From an uncultured Sphingomonas sp. (GTDB lineage: Bacteria > Pseudomonadota > Alphaproteobacteria > Sphingomonadales > Sphingomonadaceae), in assembly GCF_934560975.1 (NCBI RefSeq), contig NZ_CAKTFO010000004.1, forward strand, positions 124,001-188,000: a stretch of 64,000 nt of DNA, in the 5' to 3' direction. This document shows positions 25,229 to 34,325 of this stretch, piece after piece; the stretch's first letter is position 1, and each line of letters opens with the position of its first letter. The notes under the pieces were generated by a model. It did no database searches. It was not told the DNA's origin and worked only from the letters and a program-made list of their open reading frames with translations. The position numbers were made by a program, and so were the translations under genes.

Positions 25229-27508
25229 TTACTTGCGCAGCCGCTCGATCGCCTGGGCCAGCGCCACGTAGAGCTTGCCCGTATCGGAGGAGAGCATGGC
25301 CGTCGCCATCGACGTGCCTTCACGCACCGCCATCACCCGGCGGATCAGCGCCTCGAAATCATGGATGTAGCGGTTGATCTGCTCGCGGAACTCGCTTTCC
25401 TCATTGTAACGCTGGACGATCGCGTTGCAGTCGGCGCGGTCGATCAGCTTCACCGCGCGCCGGGTGAAGATGCCGCGATCGCCGCGCAGATAGGCCTTCC
25501 ACTCCTCGTCGCTGACCTCGTTGGAGAAGATCTTGGCGACGTCGATCGCGGTTGAATTGAGCGCCTCGATCAGCAGCCCGGTGGTGCGGGCGAAGCTCTG
25601 GTCGTCATGCCCCTCCGTATCCTGGGCGTTGGCATCGATCCGGCCCTGGATGGCGGTGGTCGTCTCGGCAATCGTCAACAATTGCCGCGACAGGCGCTCG
25701 GCGGCGGCGCGCGCGGCGTCGATCGCCTGTTCGGAGGCAGCTTCGATCGACGCCATTTCGGTCTTGCCCACTTCCGCGATCGCGGCGGTCAGGCTGCGGG
25801 TGGCCGACTCGCCGAGACGCTGCGCCACGCGCGGAATTGCGGACGACAAGGCGTCGCGCGCCTCTTCGGAGGCCTGGGCCGCCGTTTGCCGCACCTGATC
25901 CAGCACCTCGACCAGCCGGGTGGAAGCGCCATCGCTGAGGGTCGCCACCTCCGTGCTGGCGCGGCGGAGCATGTCCTCCAGCGATGCGGTATGCTGCTGC
26001 AATTGCCGGAGGCGGCTGTCCGCCTCGCCGCCGACCTCGCCCAATGCGGTGCGCTGACGATCGAGCAAGGTATCGGCATCGGACAGGCGCTGGCTGATCT
26101 CGCCGGCGCTGCGTGCCAGTTCTTCCGTGCGTTGCCCCGCGGCGGAAATGGTTTGCAGGCTCTGTTCGGCATGCAGCCGGACGCGGGACAAAGCGGTGGG
26201 GATGGTGTCGCCCAGGGTCACGCCGGATGCATCAGCCTGGGTCCGCAACTGCGACACGCGGCCAAGCAGGGTTTCGGCGGTGTGGGCGCTGCCGCCCAAT
26301 GTTCGGCCGACCGCCTCCGCATGTTCGGACAAAGTGACGATCGCCTCCGCCAGATCGGCCGTGTGCTCCGCGCCTTTGTCGCTCAAAGCGGCAAAGCGAT
26401 CCTCGACCATGCCGATCGCCTGATCCAGCTGGCCGAGCAGCCCGCGTGCGGCAAGCTCCTGTCCGCGCAGCCCGGCGCCGATCCCGTCGACCCGCACCAC
26501 CAGTTCGTCGATCCGCGCGCTCAAGGCCCGCAGCGCGTCATCGCCAGCACCGCTCAGCGCCGCCCGGCTCTGCTCCACCAGCGCGGTGAGGGCGCGGCTC
26601 TGCCCGGCGACGGCGTGGCGGGTTTCCTCCACGCCTTCCGTGACGGCGCCGAGCGCGGCATCCACCGCGCGGCCCATCGTACCCGCTGCCTCCACGATCC
26701 GCTGGTCGGCGGCGGCGGCGCTTTCCTCGATCCGGTCGAGCTGGATGGTCAGGCGCGAACTGGCGGCGTTGCTGGCATCCCCAGCCGAGCGGGCGCGGCC
26801 CGCCAACTGTTCCAGCAATTGCGCGAGGCTGCGGGCGTGAGCGTCGGCCTCCGCCCCGCTGTTGCGCAGGCCATCGGCCATGGCGCGGGCGATCGCCTCC
26901 GCCTGCGGCAGATCGGACAGCAGGACCCCCAGGTCGGCACGCGCGGTGGCCGTGGCATCGTCCAGCGCGGCGGCGGTGCGGACAAACGCCTCGCCCTGCG
27001 CACCCAGGTCGGCGGCGGCCCGCGCGACGCGCGTTCCCGCATCCTGGCCGAGCCGCTGCAACTCGCCGGCATGGGCGGCAAGCTCGCCTCGCGCCGCCGC
27101 GATATGGCGGTTGAGCCCGCCCAACGTGGCCTGCAACATGCGGGTATCGGCGCGGAGCTGCGCCGCCGCACGGCCATAGGCGCTCGCCTCGATCCCGCCG
27201 GTACGCAGCAGCAGGACGGCCAGTGCGGCCAATAAAGTGAGGGGAGCACTCGCCAGCCCGATCCACGCCAGCAGGCGCAATGGCTGACCAGGCGCGTCCG
27301 GCGCCGCCAAAGCAAGCGCCCATGTCAGGCCGGCAACCCAGATCAGGGCGAGCAGGCCCAACGCCGCCGCGACCCACAGGCCGCGCCGACCCTCCGGCGC
27401 GCCCGCATCGCTGTCGATCAGCTCCTGTGGCGCAAGGTCGGACGGTGCCGCCGTTTCGATCGGCGGCATGTCCACCCAATTCACCTGCACGCGTGCCCCC
27501 TGGTTCAT
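25229..27508 (-). CDS. Large coiled-coil membrane protein, unknown function
   Basis: A 759-residue protein. Two membrane helices lie at about 45-110 (LWVAAALGLLALIWVAGLTWA and LLAWIGLASAPLTLLAALAVLLL). Residues ~120-640 are Ala-rich heptad sequence, almost certainly long coiled coils, resembling apolipoprotein or methyl-accepting helices but without HAMP or the MCP signaling tip. The last ~120 residues (FARTTGLLIEALNSTAIDVAKIFSNE, WKAYLRGDRGIFTRRAVKLID) are a conserved-looking globular tail. It may be a sphingomonad cell-envelope or division-linked scaffold; this is inference. It is divergent from the nucleotidyltransferase-like gene 78 bases away. Confidence 0.75.
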   Translation of the reverse strand: MNQGARVQVNWVDMPPIETAAPSDLAPQELIDSDAGAPEGRRGLWVAAALGLLALIWVAGLTWALALAAPDAPGQPLRLLAWIGLASAPLTLLAALAVLLLRTGGIEASAYGRAAAQLRADTRMLQATLGGLNRHIAAARGELAAHAGELQRLGQDAGTRVARAAADLGAQGEAFVRTAAALDDATATARADLGVLLSDLPQAEAIARAMADGLRNSGAEADAHARSLAQLLEQLAGRARSAGDASNAASSRLTIQLDRIEESAAAADQRIVEAAGTMGRAVDAALGAVTEGVEETRHAVAGQSRALTALVEQSRAALSGAGDDALRALSARIDELVVRVDGIGAGLRGQELAARGLLGQLDQAIGMVEDRFAALSDKGAEHTADLAEAIVTLSEHAEAVGRTLGGSAHTAETLLGRVSQLRTQADASGVTLGDTIPTALSRVRLHAEQSLQTISAAGQRTEELARSAGEISQRLSDADTLLDRQRTALGEVGGEADSRLRQLQQHTASLEDMLRRASTEVATLSDGASTRLVEVLDQVRQTAAQASEEARDALSSAIPRVAQRLGESATRSLTAAIAEVGKTEMASIEAASEQAIDAARAAAERLSRQLLTIAETTTAIQGRIDANAQDTEGHDDQSFARTTGLLIEALNSTAIDVAKIFSNEVSDEEWKAYLRGDRGIFTRRAVKLIDRADCNAIVQRYNEESEFREQINRYIHDFEALIRRVMAVREGTSMATAMLSSDTGKLYVALAQAIERLRK

Positions 27509-27586
27509 GTCCCGTCTCTACCATCTTTGATCGCGCGCGGAAGCCGCGGCTTTGATTTCCTGACGGCGAGCTTTATCGGGACGTGG

Positions 27587-28765
27587 ATGGAGCAAGCGGC
27601 CCACGTATTGATCGGCGCCTATGACCCGGCGACCGCGCCGGGAGGCTTGCGAGGGCTGCTGCCGCTCGCCGGTACGCCCTTGATCGAGCATCAGGCGCGG
27701 CGGGCCGTCGCCGCCGGGGCGCAGCGGGTGCTGCTGCTGGTCGACGTTATTCCACCGGAATTGCTGGAGGTGCTGGAGCGGCTGCGTGCCGACGGGATCG
27801 GCACCGCCCTGGTCGAGGGGATCGACCGCGTTGCCGAGGCGCTGATGCCCGCCGATCGCCTGCTGCTGCTGAGCGACGCCTGCCTGCCGGACGAGGCGCT
27901 GCTGCGCGAAACGCTGGCGCAGCCGGCCTGCACCGTCGCGATCCTGGCCGATGTGCCCGAACATGCCATGTTCGAGCGGATCGACGCGGACACGCGCTGG
28001 GCCGGATTGGCGCTGGTCAATGGCGCGCATGTGGCGGAAACGGCTGCCATGCTGGGCAGTTGGGATCCCATCTCCACATTGCTCCGGCGCGCGGTGCAGC
28101 AGGATGCCGGACGGTTGGTGGCGGCGCACCCTCCGATCCTCGCCACCGATCCCTCGTCGCTGGCGGATGCGGAGCGGCAGATGGTCGCCGCCACCCGCAG
28201 CCTGCCTGGCGACTGGATCGGCCGCGCGCTGTTCCTGCCGCTGGAGGAGATCTTCGTACCGCTCCTGCTGGCGCGCCGGGTGGAGGCGCGGCCGCTCGCC
28301 TTGGCCGCCATGGCCATGGCGCTGGGTGGCGCGGGCATTGCCTGGGCAGGCTGGCGCTGGGCGGCCCTGCTGCTGTTGCTGCTGGCCGGTCCGATGGCGG
28401 CCATCACCAGGCGGTTGGCGCGCGTGCGCGATCGGCGTGGGCCCGTGCTGGACGCCGTGGCGGTGGTCCGGCCGGTGGCGGCCACCGTGGCGATCGCCGG
28501 GCTGGCCTATATGTTGTGGAGCATCGACCGCCAGTGGGGCTGGTGGGTGATAGCGGCGCTGGTTCCCGCCGCCATGCTGTTGCGATTGCCCGGACGATCA
28601 CGCCCTTGGCTGGCGAGCGGCGACGGACTGATCTGGACGCTGCTGCCCTTCGCCCTGGCGGGTCAGTGGGGGTGGGGTCTCGCCGCCTCTGCCGCGTATA
28701 GCCTGGCTTCGTTCCTGTTCGTGCAAGGCGACGTGCTGCGCCGCATCGCCGCGGACGAAGCATAA
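27587..28765 (+). CDS. Nucleotidyltransferase-like protein with C-terminal membrane domain
   Basis: A 392-residue protein. The first ~220 residues have a sugar-nucleotidyltransferase-like pattern (LRGLLPLAGTPLIEHQARRAVAAGAQRVLLLVD, MPADRLLLLSDACLP), though the Lys of the usual GGxGxR..PK loop is missing. From ~230 there are five or so hydrophobic segments with ITRRLARVRDRRGPVLD between them, which resembles a CDP-alcohol phosphotransferase motif that has lost its acidic residues. ATG 27587 is preferred over the GTG/ATG at 27527 because the extension is not family-like. The stop is followed by a strong hairpin. Confidence 0.65.
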   Translation: MEQAAHVLIGAYDPATAPGGLRGLLPLAGTPLIEHQARRAVAAGAQRVLLLVDVIPPELLEVLERLRADGIGTALVEGIDRVAEALMPADRLLLLSDACLPDEALLRETLAQPACTVAILADVPEHAMFERIDADTRWAGLALVNGAHVAETAAMLGSWDPISTLLRRAVQQDAGRLVAAHPPILATDPSSLADAERQMVAATRSLPGDWIGRALFLPLEEIFVPLLLARRVEARPLALAAMAMALGGAGIAWAGWRWAALLLLLLAGPMAAITRRLARVRDRRGPVLDAVAVVRPVAATVAIAGLAYMLWSIDRQWGWWVIAALVPAAMLLRLPGRSRPWLASGDGLIWTLLPFALAGQWGWGLAASAAYSLASFLFVQGDVLRRIAADEA

Positions 28766-28767
28766 GG

Positions 28768-28792
28768 CAGGCGCCGGAGGCTCCGGCGCCTG
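28768..28792. terminator. Perfect 11-bp hairpin between convergent genes
   Basis: CAGGCGCCGGA (28768-28778) and TCCGGCGCCTG (28782-28792) form an 11-bp stem with loop GGC, three bases after the stop of the plus-strand gene and before the stop of the minus-strand DUF6628 gene. No T-run on either side; it could act for both strands. Confidence 0.6.
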
Positions 28793-28817
28793 GTGGGAAC
28801 ATGGTGCAAGCCGGGTC

Positions 28818-29279
28818 TCAGAAGGCTTCGTTCTGGCTGCACGTCCGGCAATCTGACAGCGGCATACCGCAATCGGTGAACGCGGCATCCACCGCCTGCG
28901 CACTGCCGAGTACGCCCAGGCAGGTGCGGACGTGCAGTAACCGCGTCAGCGCCCGATGCGCGCCGTCGGCATCGCTGGACGCGCTGGCCATGACATCAAG
29001 CAGTAGGGCTTCGTCGTCCGTCATGCGCGGGCAGCAGCAGGGCGCCACCGTCAGCTTCCTGGTCGAAACACGCGACAATTCCGCCATCAACGCCCGCAGC
29101 AGCACCAGCGGGCGGCGATAGGACAGGCCGAATCCGGTGAACAAGGCATGGGCGGCATGGGCATCGTTGATCCCGCCGGCCGCCATCCGGCGAATGCCGA
29201 ACAGCAGCAGGCGGCGATACGGGCTGGCAGGCGCGGCATGGGGGAGAATGACGGTGGAGGCAGGATGGTCGTGCGTCAC
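28818..29279 (-). CDS. DUF6628 family protein
   Basis: About 153 residues. The sequence RLLLFGIRRMAAGGINDAHAAHALFTGFG, then SYRRPLVLLRALMAELSR, VAPCCCPRMTDDEALLL and CLGVLGSAQAVDAAF match small cysteine-containing proteins found widely in sphingomonads. The CCCP motif may bind metal. The function is unknown. The GTG at 29279 is chosen because GAAGGAG lies eight bases upstream; an ATG at 29315 is in frame further out. It lies just downstream of folC on the minus strand. Confidence 0.7.
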   Translation of the reverse strand: MTHDHPASTVILPHAAPASPYRRLLLFGIRRMAAGGINDAHAAHALFTGFGLSYRRPLVLLRALMAELSRVSTRKLTVAPCCCPRMTDDEALLLDVMASASSDADGAHRALTRLLHVRTCLGVLGSAQAVDAAFTDCGMPLSDCRTCSQNEAF

Positions 29280-29350
29280 GGGCAGCGCTCCTTCGATCTG
29301 AGCGCAACCTTCCATCTTCGCTATTGCAAGTCAATCGCAATTAAGTCGGA

Positions 29351-30670
29351 TCAGTCCGGCGGCGTGCCGTTCGCCTCCAGAACCGTGCCGGCCAGATAGA
29401 GCGATCCGCCGATCAGCACCGTTGCCGATGCGTGCGCGACCGCGATCCGGCGAAGCGCCTGGACGGGATCGTCCGCCGAGTCGGCTCCCATCCCAAAGGC
29501 GGTCGCGGCCGAGGCGATGGCGACCGCACCGTGATGGGCATGTCCCTGCACCGGCACGGCCCAGATGTGCGCGTCCATGCCGGCGAAAGGCTCCAGGAAC
29601 CCCGACAGATCCTTGTTGGCGAGCATCCCCAGCACGATGTGAAACGGCCGGTCCGAAGCGTTACGGTCCCGAAAGAAGCCGGCAATCGCGCGACCGGCCG
29701 CAGGATTGTGGCCGCCGTCGAGCCACAATGCGCTTCCTGCCAGCAGCATCTCCGGCAGGGGACCGGTGGCGAGCTGTTGCAAGCGCGCAGGCCATTCCGC
29801 CGAGTCTATGGCAGTGCGCAAGGCGGCATCCGGCACCGCCAGACGCTGCTGATGACGGAGCATGGCGACCGCGAGCGCGGCGTTGCCGGCCTGGTGCGCA
29901 CCGGGCAGGCGGGGCAGCGGCAGTTCGATGGCGTGTGTCGGATCGCGATAGTGGAGCCGTTCGCCACGAACCTCCACGTCCCAAGCCTCGCCCCGGGTCA
30001 GCCGCACGGCGCCACGTTCGCGTGCGACGCGGTCGATCGCTTCGGCTTCTGCATCCGGATAGTGGAGAGTGAGAAGGGGGCAGCCGGCCTTTGCGATGCC
30101 GGCTTTCTCCGCAGCGATCTGTTCGATCCGATCGCCCAGGAATTGCTGATGGTCGAGGCCGAGCTGGGCGATGCCGCAGACTATCGGTGTTTCGATCACG
30201 TTGGTCGCATCAAGCCGGCCGCCCAGCCCGACCTCGATGATGCAGGCGTCCGCGGGAACGCGCGAGAAAGCCAGAAAGGCAGCGGCGGTCGTTACCTCGA
30301 AGAAGCTGGGGGACACGCCGTCCGCGATCGACAATACCTCCTCCAGCAAGGCGGCGAGCAGGGCGTCGTCGATCAGGCGTCCCGCCAACCGAATCCGCTC
30401 GTTGAAGCGGACCAGGTGCGGACTGGTATAGACATGGACCTTGTGGCCCGCCGCCTCCAGCGCGGCACGCAGGAAGGCGCAGGTCGATCCCTTCCCGTTG
30501 GTGCCAGCCACATGGAAGACGGGCGGCAGGGCACGATGCGGATTGCCGAGCCGCGCCAGCAAGGTGGCGGTGCGTTCGAGCCCGAGCACGTCCGCGCCGG
30601 GCGACAGCATCGCCAGCCGATCCAGTTGCGCCTGCACCGCCGGATCAGCGGAGATCGCAAAGTCAGCCAT
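29351..30670 (-). CDS. folC: Bifunctional dihydrofolate/folylpolyglutamate synthase
   Basis: A 439-residue Mur-ligase-like enzyme that adds glutamate to dihydropteroate and to tetrahydrofolates. The ATP loop GTNGKGSTCAFL is near residue 55, followed by YTSPHLVRFNERIR, FFEVTTAAAFLAF, EVGLGGRLDATN, GLDHQQFLGDRIEQIA, and in the C-terminal half LDGGHNPAAG. It lies last in the trpFBA-accD-folC operon, 36 bases after accD. That gene order is common in alphaproteobacteria. Confidence 0.95.
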   Translation of the reverse strand: MADFAISADPAVQAQLDRLAMLSPGADVLGLERTATLLARLGNPHRALPPVFHVAGTNGKGSTCAFLRAALEAAGHKVHVYTSPHLVRFNERIRLAGRLIDDALLAALLEEVLSIADGVSPSFFEVTTAAAFLAFSRVPADACIIEVGLGGRLDATNVIETPIVCGIAQLGLDHQQFLGDRIEQIAAEKAGIAKAGCPLLTLHYPDAEAEAIDRVARERGAVRLTRGEAWDVEVRGERLHYRDPTHAIELPLPRLPGAHQAGNAALAVAMLRHQQRLAVPDAALRTAIDSAEWPARLQQLATGPLPEMLLAGSALWLDGGHNPAAGRAIAGFFRDRNASDRPFHIVLGMLANKDLSGFLEPFAGMDAHIWAVPVQGHAHHGAVAIASAATAFGMGADSADDPVQALRRIAVAHASATVLIGGSLYLAGTVLEANGTPPD

Positions 30671-30706
30671 GTCGCCCCCTCCGCGTCGGGAAAGGAGCCG
30701 CCGTCG

Positions 30707-31561
30707 TCACGCCGCCTGCTTGCCGGGGCAGAGATAGGCGATCAATCGCGCGAGTTCGGCGCGCAATTTGTGCCGGTGGACCACCATGTCGAGCATGCCG
30801 TGGTCCAACAGATATTCAGCGCGCTGGAACCCTTCCGGCAGCTTTTCACGGATCGTGCTTTCGATCACCCGCTGACCCGCAAATCCGATCAGGGCGCCCG
30901 GCTCGGCAATCTGGACGTCGCCCAGCATGGCGTAGCTGGCGGTGACGCCGCCGGTGGTGGGATCGGTCATCACCACGATATAGGGCAGGCCCGCTTCGTG
31001 CAGCTGCTGGATCGCCACGGTCGTCCTGGGCATCTGCATCAGGGACAGGATACCCTCCTGCATCCGTGCGCCGCCAGCCGCGGTGAAGATGATATAGGGG
31101 CAACGTTCCGCGATGGCAGCCTCCACGCCAGCGACAAAGGCGGCACCCACGGCCAGCCCCATCGATCCGCCGAGAAAGCCGAAATCCTGCACGCCGAGGA
31201 TGGCCTTGAAACCCTCCACCGTACCGCTGGCGTTGATCAGGGCATCCGCTTCCCCCGTCTTGGTCCGGGCGGCCTTGATCCGGTCCGCATATCTCTTCGA
31301 GTCGCGGAACTTGAGGGGGTCTTCACGGACCTGCGGCGTTGCGATCAGGGTATAGATGCCGCCGTCGAACAAGGCGTCGAACCGTGCATTCGGCCCAATC
31401 CGCCCGTGATTCTGGCATTTCGGGCAAACTGACTGATTTTCCTCATATTCCCGCGTGAACAACATGGTCCCGCAGCTCGGGCATTTGTGCCACAGCGCGT
31501 CCGGCGTCTCACGCTTGGGCATGAAGGGGAGCGCATTGCGCATCCGGTCGATCCAGCTCAT
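30707..31561 (-). CDS. accD: Acetyl-CoA carboxylase carboxyltransferase subunit beta
   Basis: A 284-residue subunit that with AccA transfers the carboxyl group from biotin to acetyl-CoA, giving malonyl-CoA. The zinc ribbon is CPSCGTMLF with CPKCQNHGRI. Crotonase-fold motifs follow: GGSMGLAVGAAFVAGVEAA, TAAGGARMQEGILSLMQM, and MTDPTTGGVTASYAMLGD. Its start overlaps the stop of trpA by 4 bases. The partner accA lies about 10.5 kb away at 42045 on the other strand. Confidence 0.96.
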   Translation of the reverse strand: MSWIDRMRNALPFMPKRETPDALWHKCPSCGTMLFTREYEENQSVCPKCQNHGRIGPNARFDALFDGGIYTLIATPQVREDPLKFRDSKRYADRIKAARTKTGEADALINASGTVEGFKAILGVQDFGFLGGSMGLAVGAAFVAGVEAAIAERCPYIIFTAAGGARMQEGILSLMQMPRTTVAIQQLHEAGLPYIVVMTDPTTGGVTASYAMLGDVQIAEPGALIGFAGQRVIESTIREKLPEGFQRAEYLLDHGMLDMVVHRHKLRAELARLIAYLCPGKQAA

Positions 31562-32370
31562 ACTGCCATCTCCTTGCGCGCGGCGTGAACCGCTGCGCTT
31601 AAATCCTTGATCAGCTTCAGAACTCCCGGTGCGGGGTCCTGGCCGTTGGCTGCCGCCTCGGCGATAACGTCGACGATTGCGGAGCCCACCACCACGCCAT
31701 CAGCGACGCGCGCGACCGATGCCGCCTGATCGGGCGTGCGAACCCCGAACCCGACCGCGACCGGCAATTCGGTACGGGCCTTGAGCGCGGCGACGGCGGT
31801 AGCGATGCTGCCGCTCGCCGCCTGCTGCGTGCCGGTGATGCCGGCAACCGAGACGTAGTACAGAAAGCCGCGCGCCCCTTGGAGCACGTTGGGCAGGCGC
31901 GCCGCGTCGGTGGTCGGGGTTGCGAGGCGGATCGGAGCGATGCCCACGGCCCGTAGTGCATCACCCAGTGCCGCGTCCTGTTCGGCCGGTATGTCGACGC
32001 AGATCACGCCATCCACCTGCGCCCCGACGCACGCCTCGGCAAACCATTCGGCGCCACGACGCAGCATCGGATTGGCGTATCCCATCAACACCAATGGCAC
32101 ATCCGGGTGGCGGGCGCGAAAGCCGCTGGCGATGGAGAAGATATCCGCCGTGCGCGTGCCTGCCGCCAGCGAGCGGAGGTTGGCGCGCTGGATCGCCGGC
32201 CCGTCGGCCATCGGATCGGTGAACGGCATGCCGAGTTCGATCACGTCGGCACCACCCGCCACCAAAGCATCGAGAATGGCCGGCGTGGCGGCAGGACTGG
32301 GGTCGCCAGCCGTCACGAACGTGACCAGCGCCGGACGATCCTTGGCGAAGGCGTCGGCCAGCCGGTTCAC
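31558..32370 (-). CDS. trpA: Tryptophan synthase subunit alpha
   Basis: A 270-residue TIM-barrel enzyme that cleaves indole-glycerol phosphate and channels indole to TrpB. The catalytic Glu is in DVIELGMPFTDPMADGP, the catalytic Asp in GVICVDIPAEQ, and the phosphate loop in FGVRTPDQA with VVVGSAIVD. It overlaps trpB upstream and accD downstream by 4 bases each, so translation is coupled along the operon. Confidence 0.97.
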   Translation of the reverse strand: MNRLADAFAKDRPALVTFVTAGDPSPAATPAILDALVAGGADVIELGMPFTDPMADGPAIQRANLRSLAAGTRTADIFSIASGFRARHPDVPLVLMGYANPMLRRGAEWFAEACVGAQVDGVICVDIPAEQDAALGDALRAVGIAPIRLATPTTDAARLPNVLQGARGFLYYVSVAGITGTQQAASGSIATAVAALKARTELPVAVGFGVRTPDQAASVARVADGVVVGSAIVDVIAEAAANGQDPAPGVLKLIKDLSAAVHAARKEMAV

Positions 32371-33599
32371 CAGGCCACTCCTAACGCGTCAGCCACGGCG
32401 GGGATGTCCTTGTCGCCACGACCGGAGAGGTTGAGCAGGATGATCTGATCCTCGCGGTAGTCCTTCGCCTTGCGGACAATGGCTGCCAAGGCGTGCGAAC
32501 ATTCCAGCGCGGGGATGATACCCTCGATGCGGGTGCAAAGCTGGAAGGCGTCGATCGCCTCCTTGTCGGTCGCCGCCTCATACTGGACGCGGCCGATGTC
32601 GTGCAGCCAGCTATGCTCCGGTCCAATGCCTGGGTAGTCGAGCCCGGCGGAGATGGAGTGCGCCTCCGCAATCTGTCCGTCTTCATCCTGCAACAGGTAG
32701 GTGCGGTTGCCGTGCAGCACGCCCGGCGCGCCGCCGTTGAGGCTGGCGGCGTGCTGGCTGGTGTCCAGCCCATGTCCCGCAGCCTCGACGCCGAGCATCC
32801 TGACGTCGGCATCGTCCAGGAACGGGTGGAACAGGCCGATCGCGTTGGAACCACCGCCAACCGCCGCGACCAGCAGATCGGGCAAACGGCCTTCCGCCTG
32901 CAAAATCTGCTGCTTGGCCTCGGTTCCTATCACCGACTGGAAGTCGCGGACCAGTTCGGGATAGGGATGGGGCCCCGCCACCGTGCCGATCAGGTAGAAT
33001 GTGTCCTCAACATTCGCGACCCAGTCGCGCAACGCCTCGTTCAGCGCATCCTTGAGCGTCTGGGCGCCCGCCGTCACCGGCACCACCTCCGCCCCGAGCA
33101 GCTTCATGCGGAAGACGTTGGCCTGCTGTCGCTCCACATCCTTCGCGCCCATGTAGATGACGCAGGGCAGGCCGAAGCGCGCGCACACCGTGGCCGTCGC
33201 CACCCCGTGCGAGCCCGCGCCGGTTTCCGCGATGATCCGCTTCCGCCCCATCCGCCGGGCCAGCAGGATCTGGCCGATGCAATTGTTGATCTTGTGCGCG
33301 CCGGTATGGTTCAGCTCTTCGCGCTTGAAGTAGATCTTGGGCCCCATGCCGGGCGGGGCGGACGCACGCAGCGCCTCGGTCAGCCGCTCGGCATAGTAAA
33401 GCGGGCTGGGACGACCGACATAATGCGTCATCAGCCCGTCAAGCTCGGCTTGAAAGGCCGGGTCCGCCCGGGCCGCGCGATATTCGCGCTCCAGATCCAG
33501 GATCAGCGGCATCAGGGTTTCGGCGACATAGCGTCCGCCGAAGGTGCCGAAATGGCCGGAGGCATCGGGTTGCTGCCGAAGCGAATTGGGAAGAGTCAT
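32367..33599 (-). CDS. trpB: Tryptophan synthase subunit beta
   Basis: A 410-residue PLP enzyme that joins indole and serine. The PLP lysine is in LNHTGAHKINN, the loop ETGAGSHGVATA follows, and GGGSNAIGLFHPF binds the PLP phosphate. HGNRTYLLQDEDGQI, SISAGLDYPGIGPEHSWL and SGRGDKD are also typical. Length is normal. Its start overlaps the stop of trpF by 4 bases, and its stop overlaps trpA. Confidence 0.97.
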   Translation of the reverse strand: MTLPNSLRQQPDASGHFGTFGGRYVAETLMPLILDLEREYRAARADPAFQAELDGLMTHYVGRPSPLYYAERLTEALRASAPPGMGPKIYFKREELNHTGAHKINNCIGQILLARRMGRKRIIAETGAGSHGVATATVCARFGLPCVIYMGAKDVERQQANVFRMKLLGAEVVPVTAGAQTLKDALNEALRDWVANVEDTFYLIGTVAGPHPYPELVRDFQSVIGTEAKQQILQAEGRLPDLLVAAVGGGSNAIGLFHPFLDDADVRMLGVEAAGHGLDTSQHAASLNGGAPGVLHGNRTYLLQDEDGQIAEAHSISAGLDYPGIGPEHSWLHDIGRVQYEAATDKEAIDAFQLCTRIEGIIPALECSHALAAIVRKAKDYREDQIILLNLSGRGDKDIPAVADALGVAW

Positions 33600-34228
33600 A
33601 GCTGCGCCGCCGATTGGAGGAAGGTCGCGATCTTGTCCATATCCTTGACGCCGGGCGCGCTTTCCACGCCCGATGACACGTCAACCATGCGGGCGCCGGT
33701 GCGCCCGACCGCTTGGGCGATATTGCCGTCGTCCAGCCCGCCGGACAAGGCCCAGGGCAGCGGATGATCGAACCCGTCCAGCAAGGCCCAGTCGAAGCGC
33801 AGGCCCATGCCTCCGGGCAGGGAGCCGACCGGTGTCTTGGCATCGTACACGATCCGGTCCGCCACCCCGCGATAAAGCCGTGCCTGCTCCAGGTCGGCGC
33901 GCGTCCGCACCGGCACCGCCTTCCACAATTCCAGTCCCGGGCTGCGTAGCGCCGCCAGTCGTTCGGGCGGTTCGTTGCCGTGCAACTGCAAGGCATGAAC
34001 GCCGGTGGCCGTGACCCGCCGGATGAGGGCTTCGTCGGGATCGACCAGCACGGCGGCGGCCCGGACGTGGCCGGGCAGGCGGCGGACCAGCGCGGTTGCG
34101 GCATCGGCTTCGACGTTGCGCGGGCTGTTGGGGAAGAACACGAAACCCAGCCATGCCGCACCACCGCCAACCGCCGCGTCGACGGTTTCGGGCGTGGACA
34201 GGCCGCAAATTTTGGTGAGAACGGGCAT
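33596..34228 (-). CDS. trpF: Phosphoribosylanthranilate isomerase
   Basis: A 210-residue TIM barrel that isomerises phosphoribosylanthranilate. The catalytic Cys is in TKICGLSTPETV near the start and the catalytic Asp in RIVYDAKT. FVFFPNSPRNV, VLVDPDEA, LQLHGNEPPERL and ALSGGLDDGNI are family hallmarks. The start is ATG 34228; the open frame further upstream is not family-like, and the ribosome site is weak. It is first in the trpF-trpB-trpA-accD-folC operon. Divergent cvpA starts 98 bases away, so both promoters lie in this gap. Confidence 0.95.
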   Translation of the reverse strand: MPVLTKICGLSTPETVDAAVGGGAAWLGFVFFPNSPRNVEADAATALVRRLPGHVRAAAVLVDPDEALIRRVTATGVHALQLHGNEPPERLAALRSPGLELWKAVPVRTRADLEQARLYRGVADRIVYDAKTPVGSLPGGMGLRFDWALLDGFDHPLPWALSGGLDDGNIAQAVGRTGARMVDVSSGVESAPGVKDMDKIATFLQSAAQL

Positions 34229-34325
34229 GTGCTTGCAGGTGGGCAAGTCATGCCATCTTAGCAAGCCGTTATGCTCCGCCATCACCCACTGTGATTGTAG
34301 GCAATGATCTGTCATAGCGGCGGCC

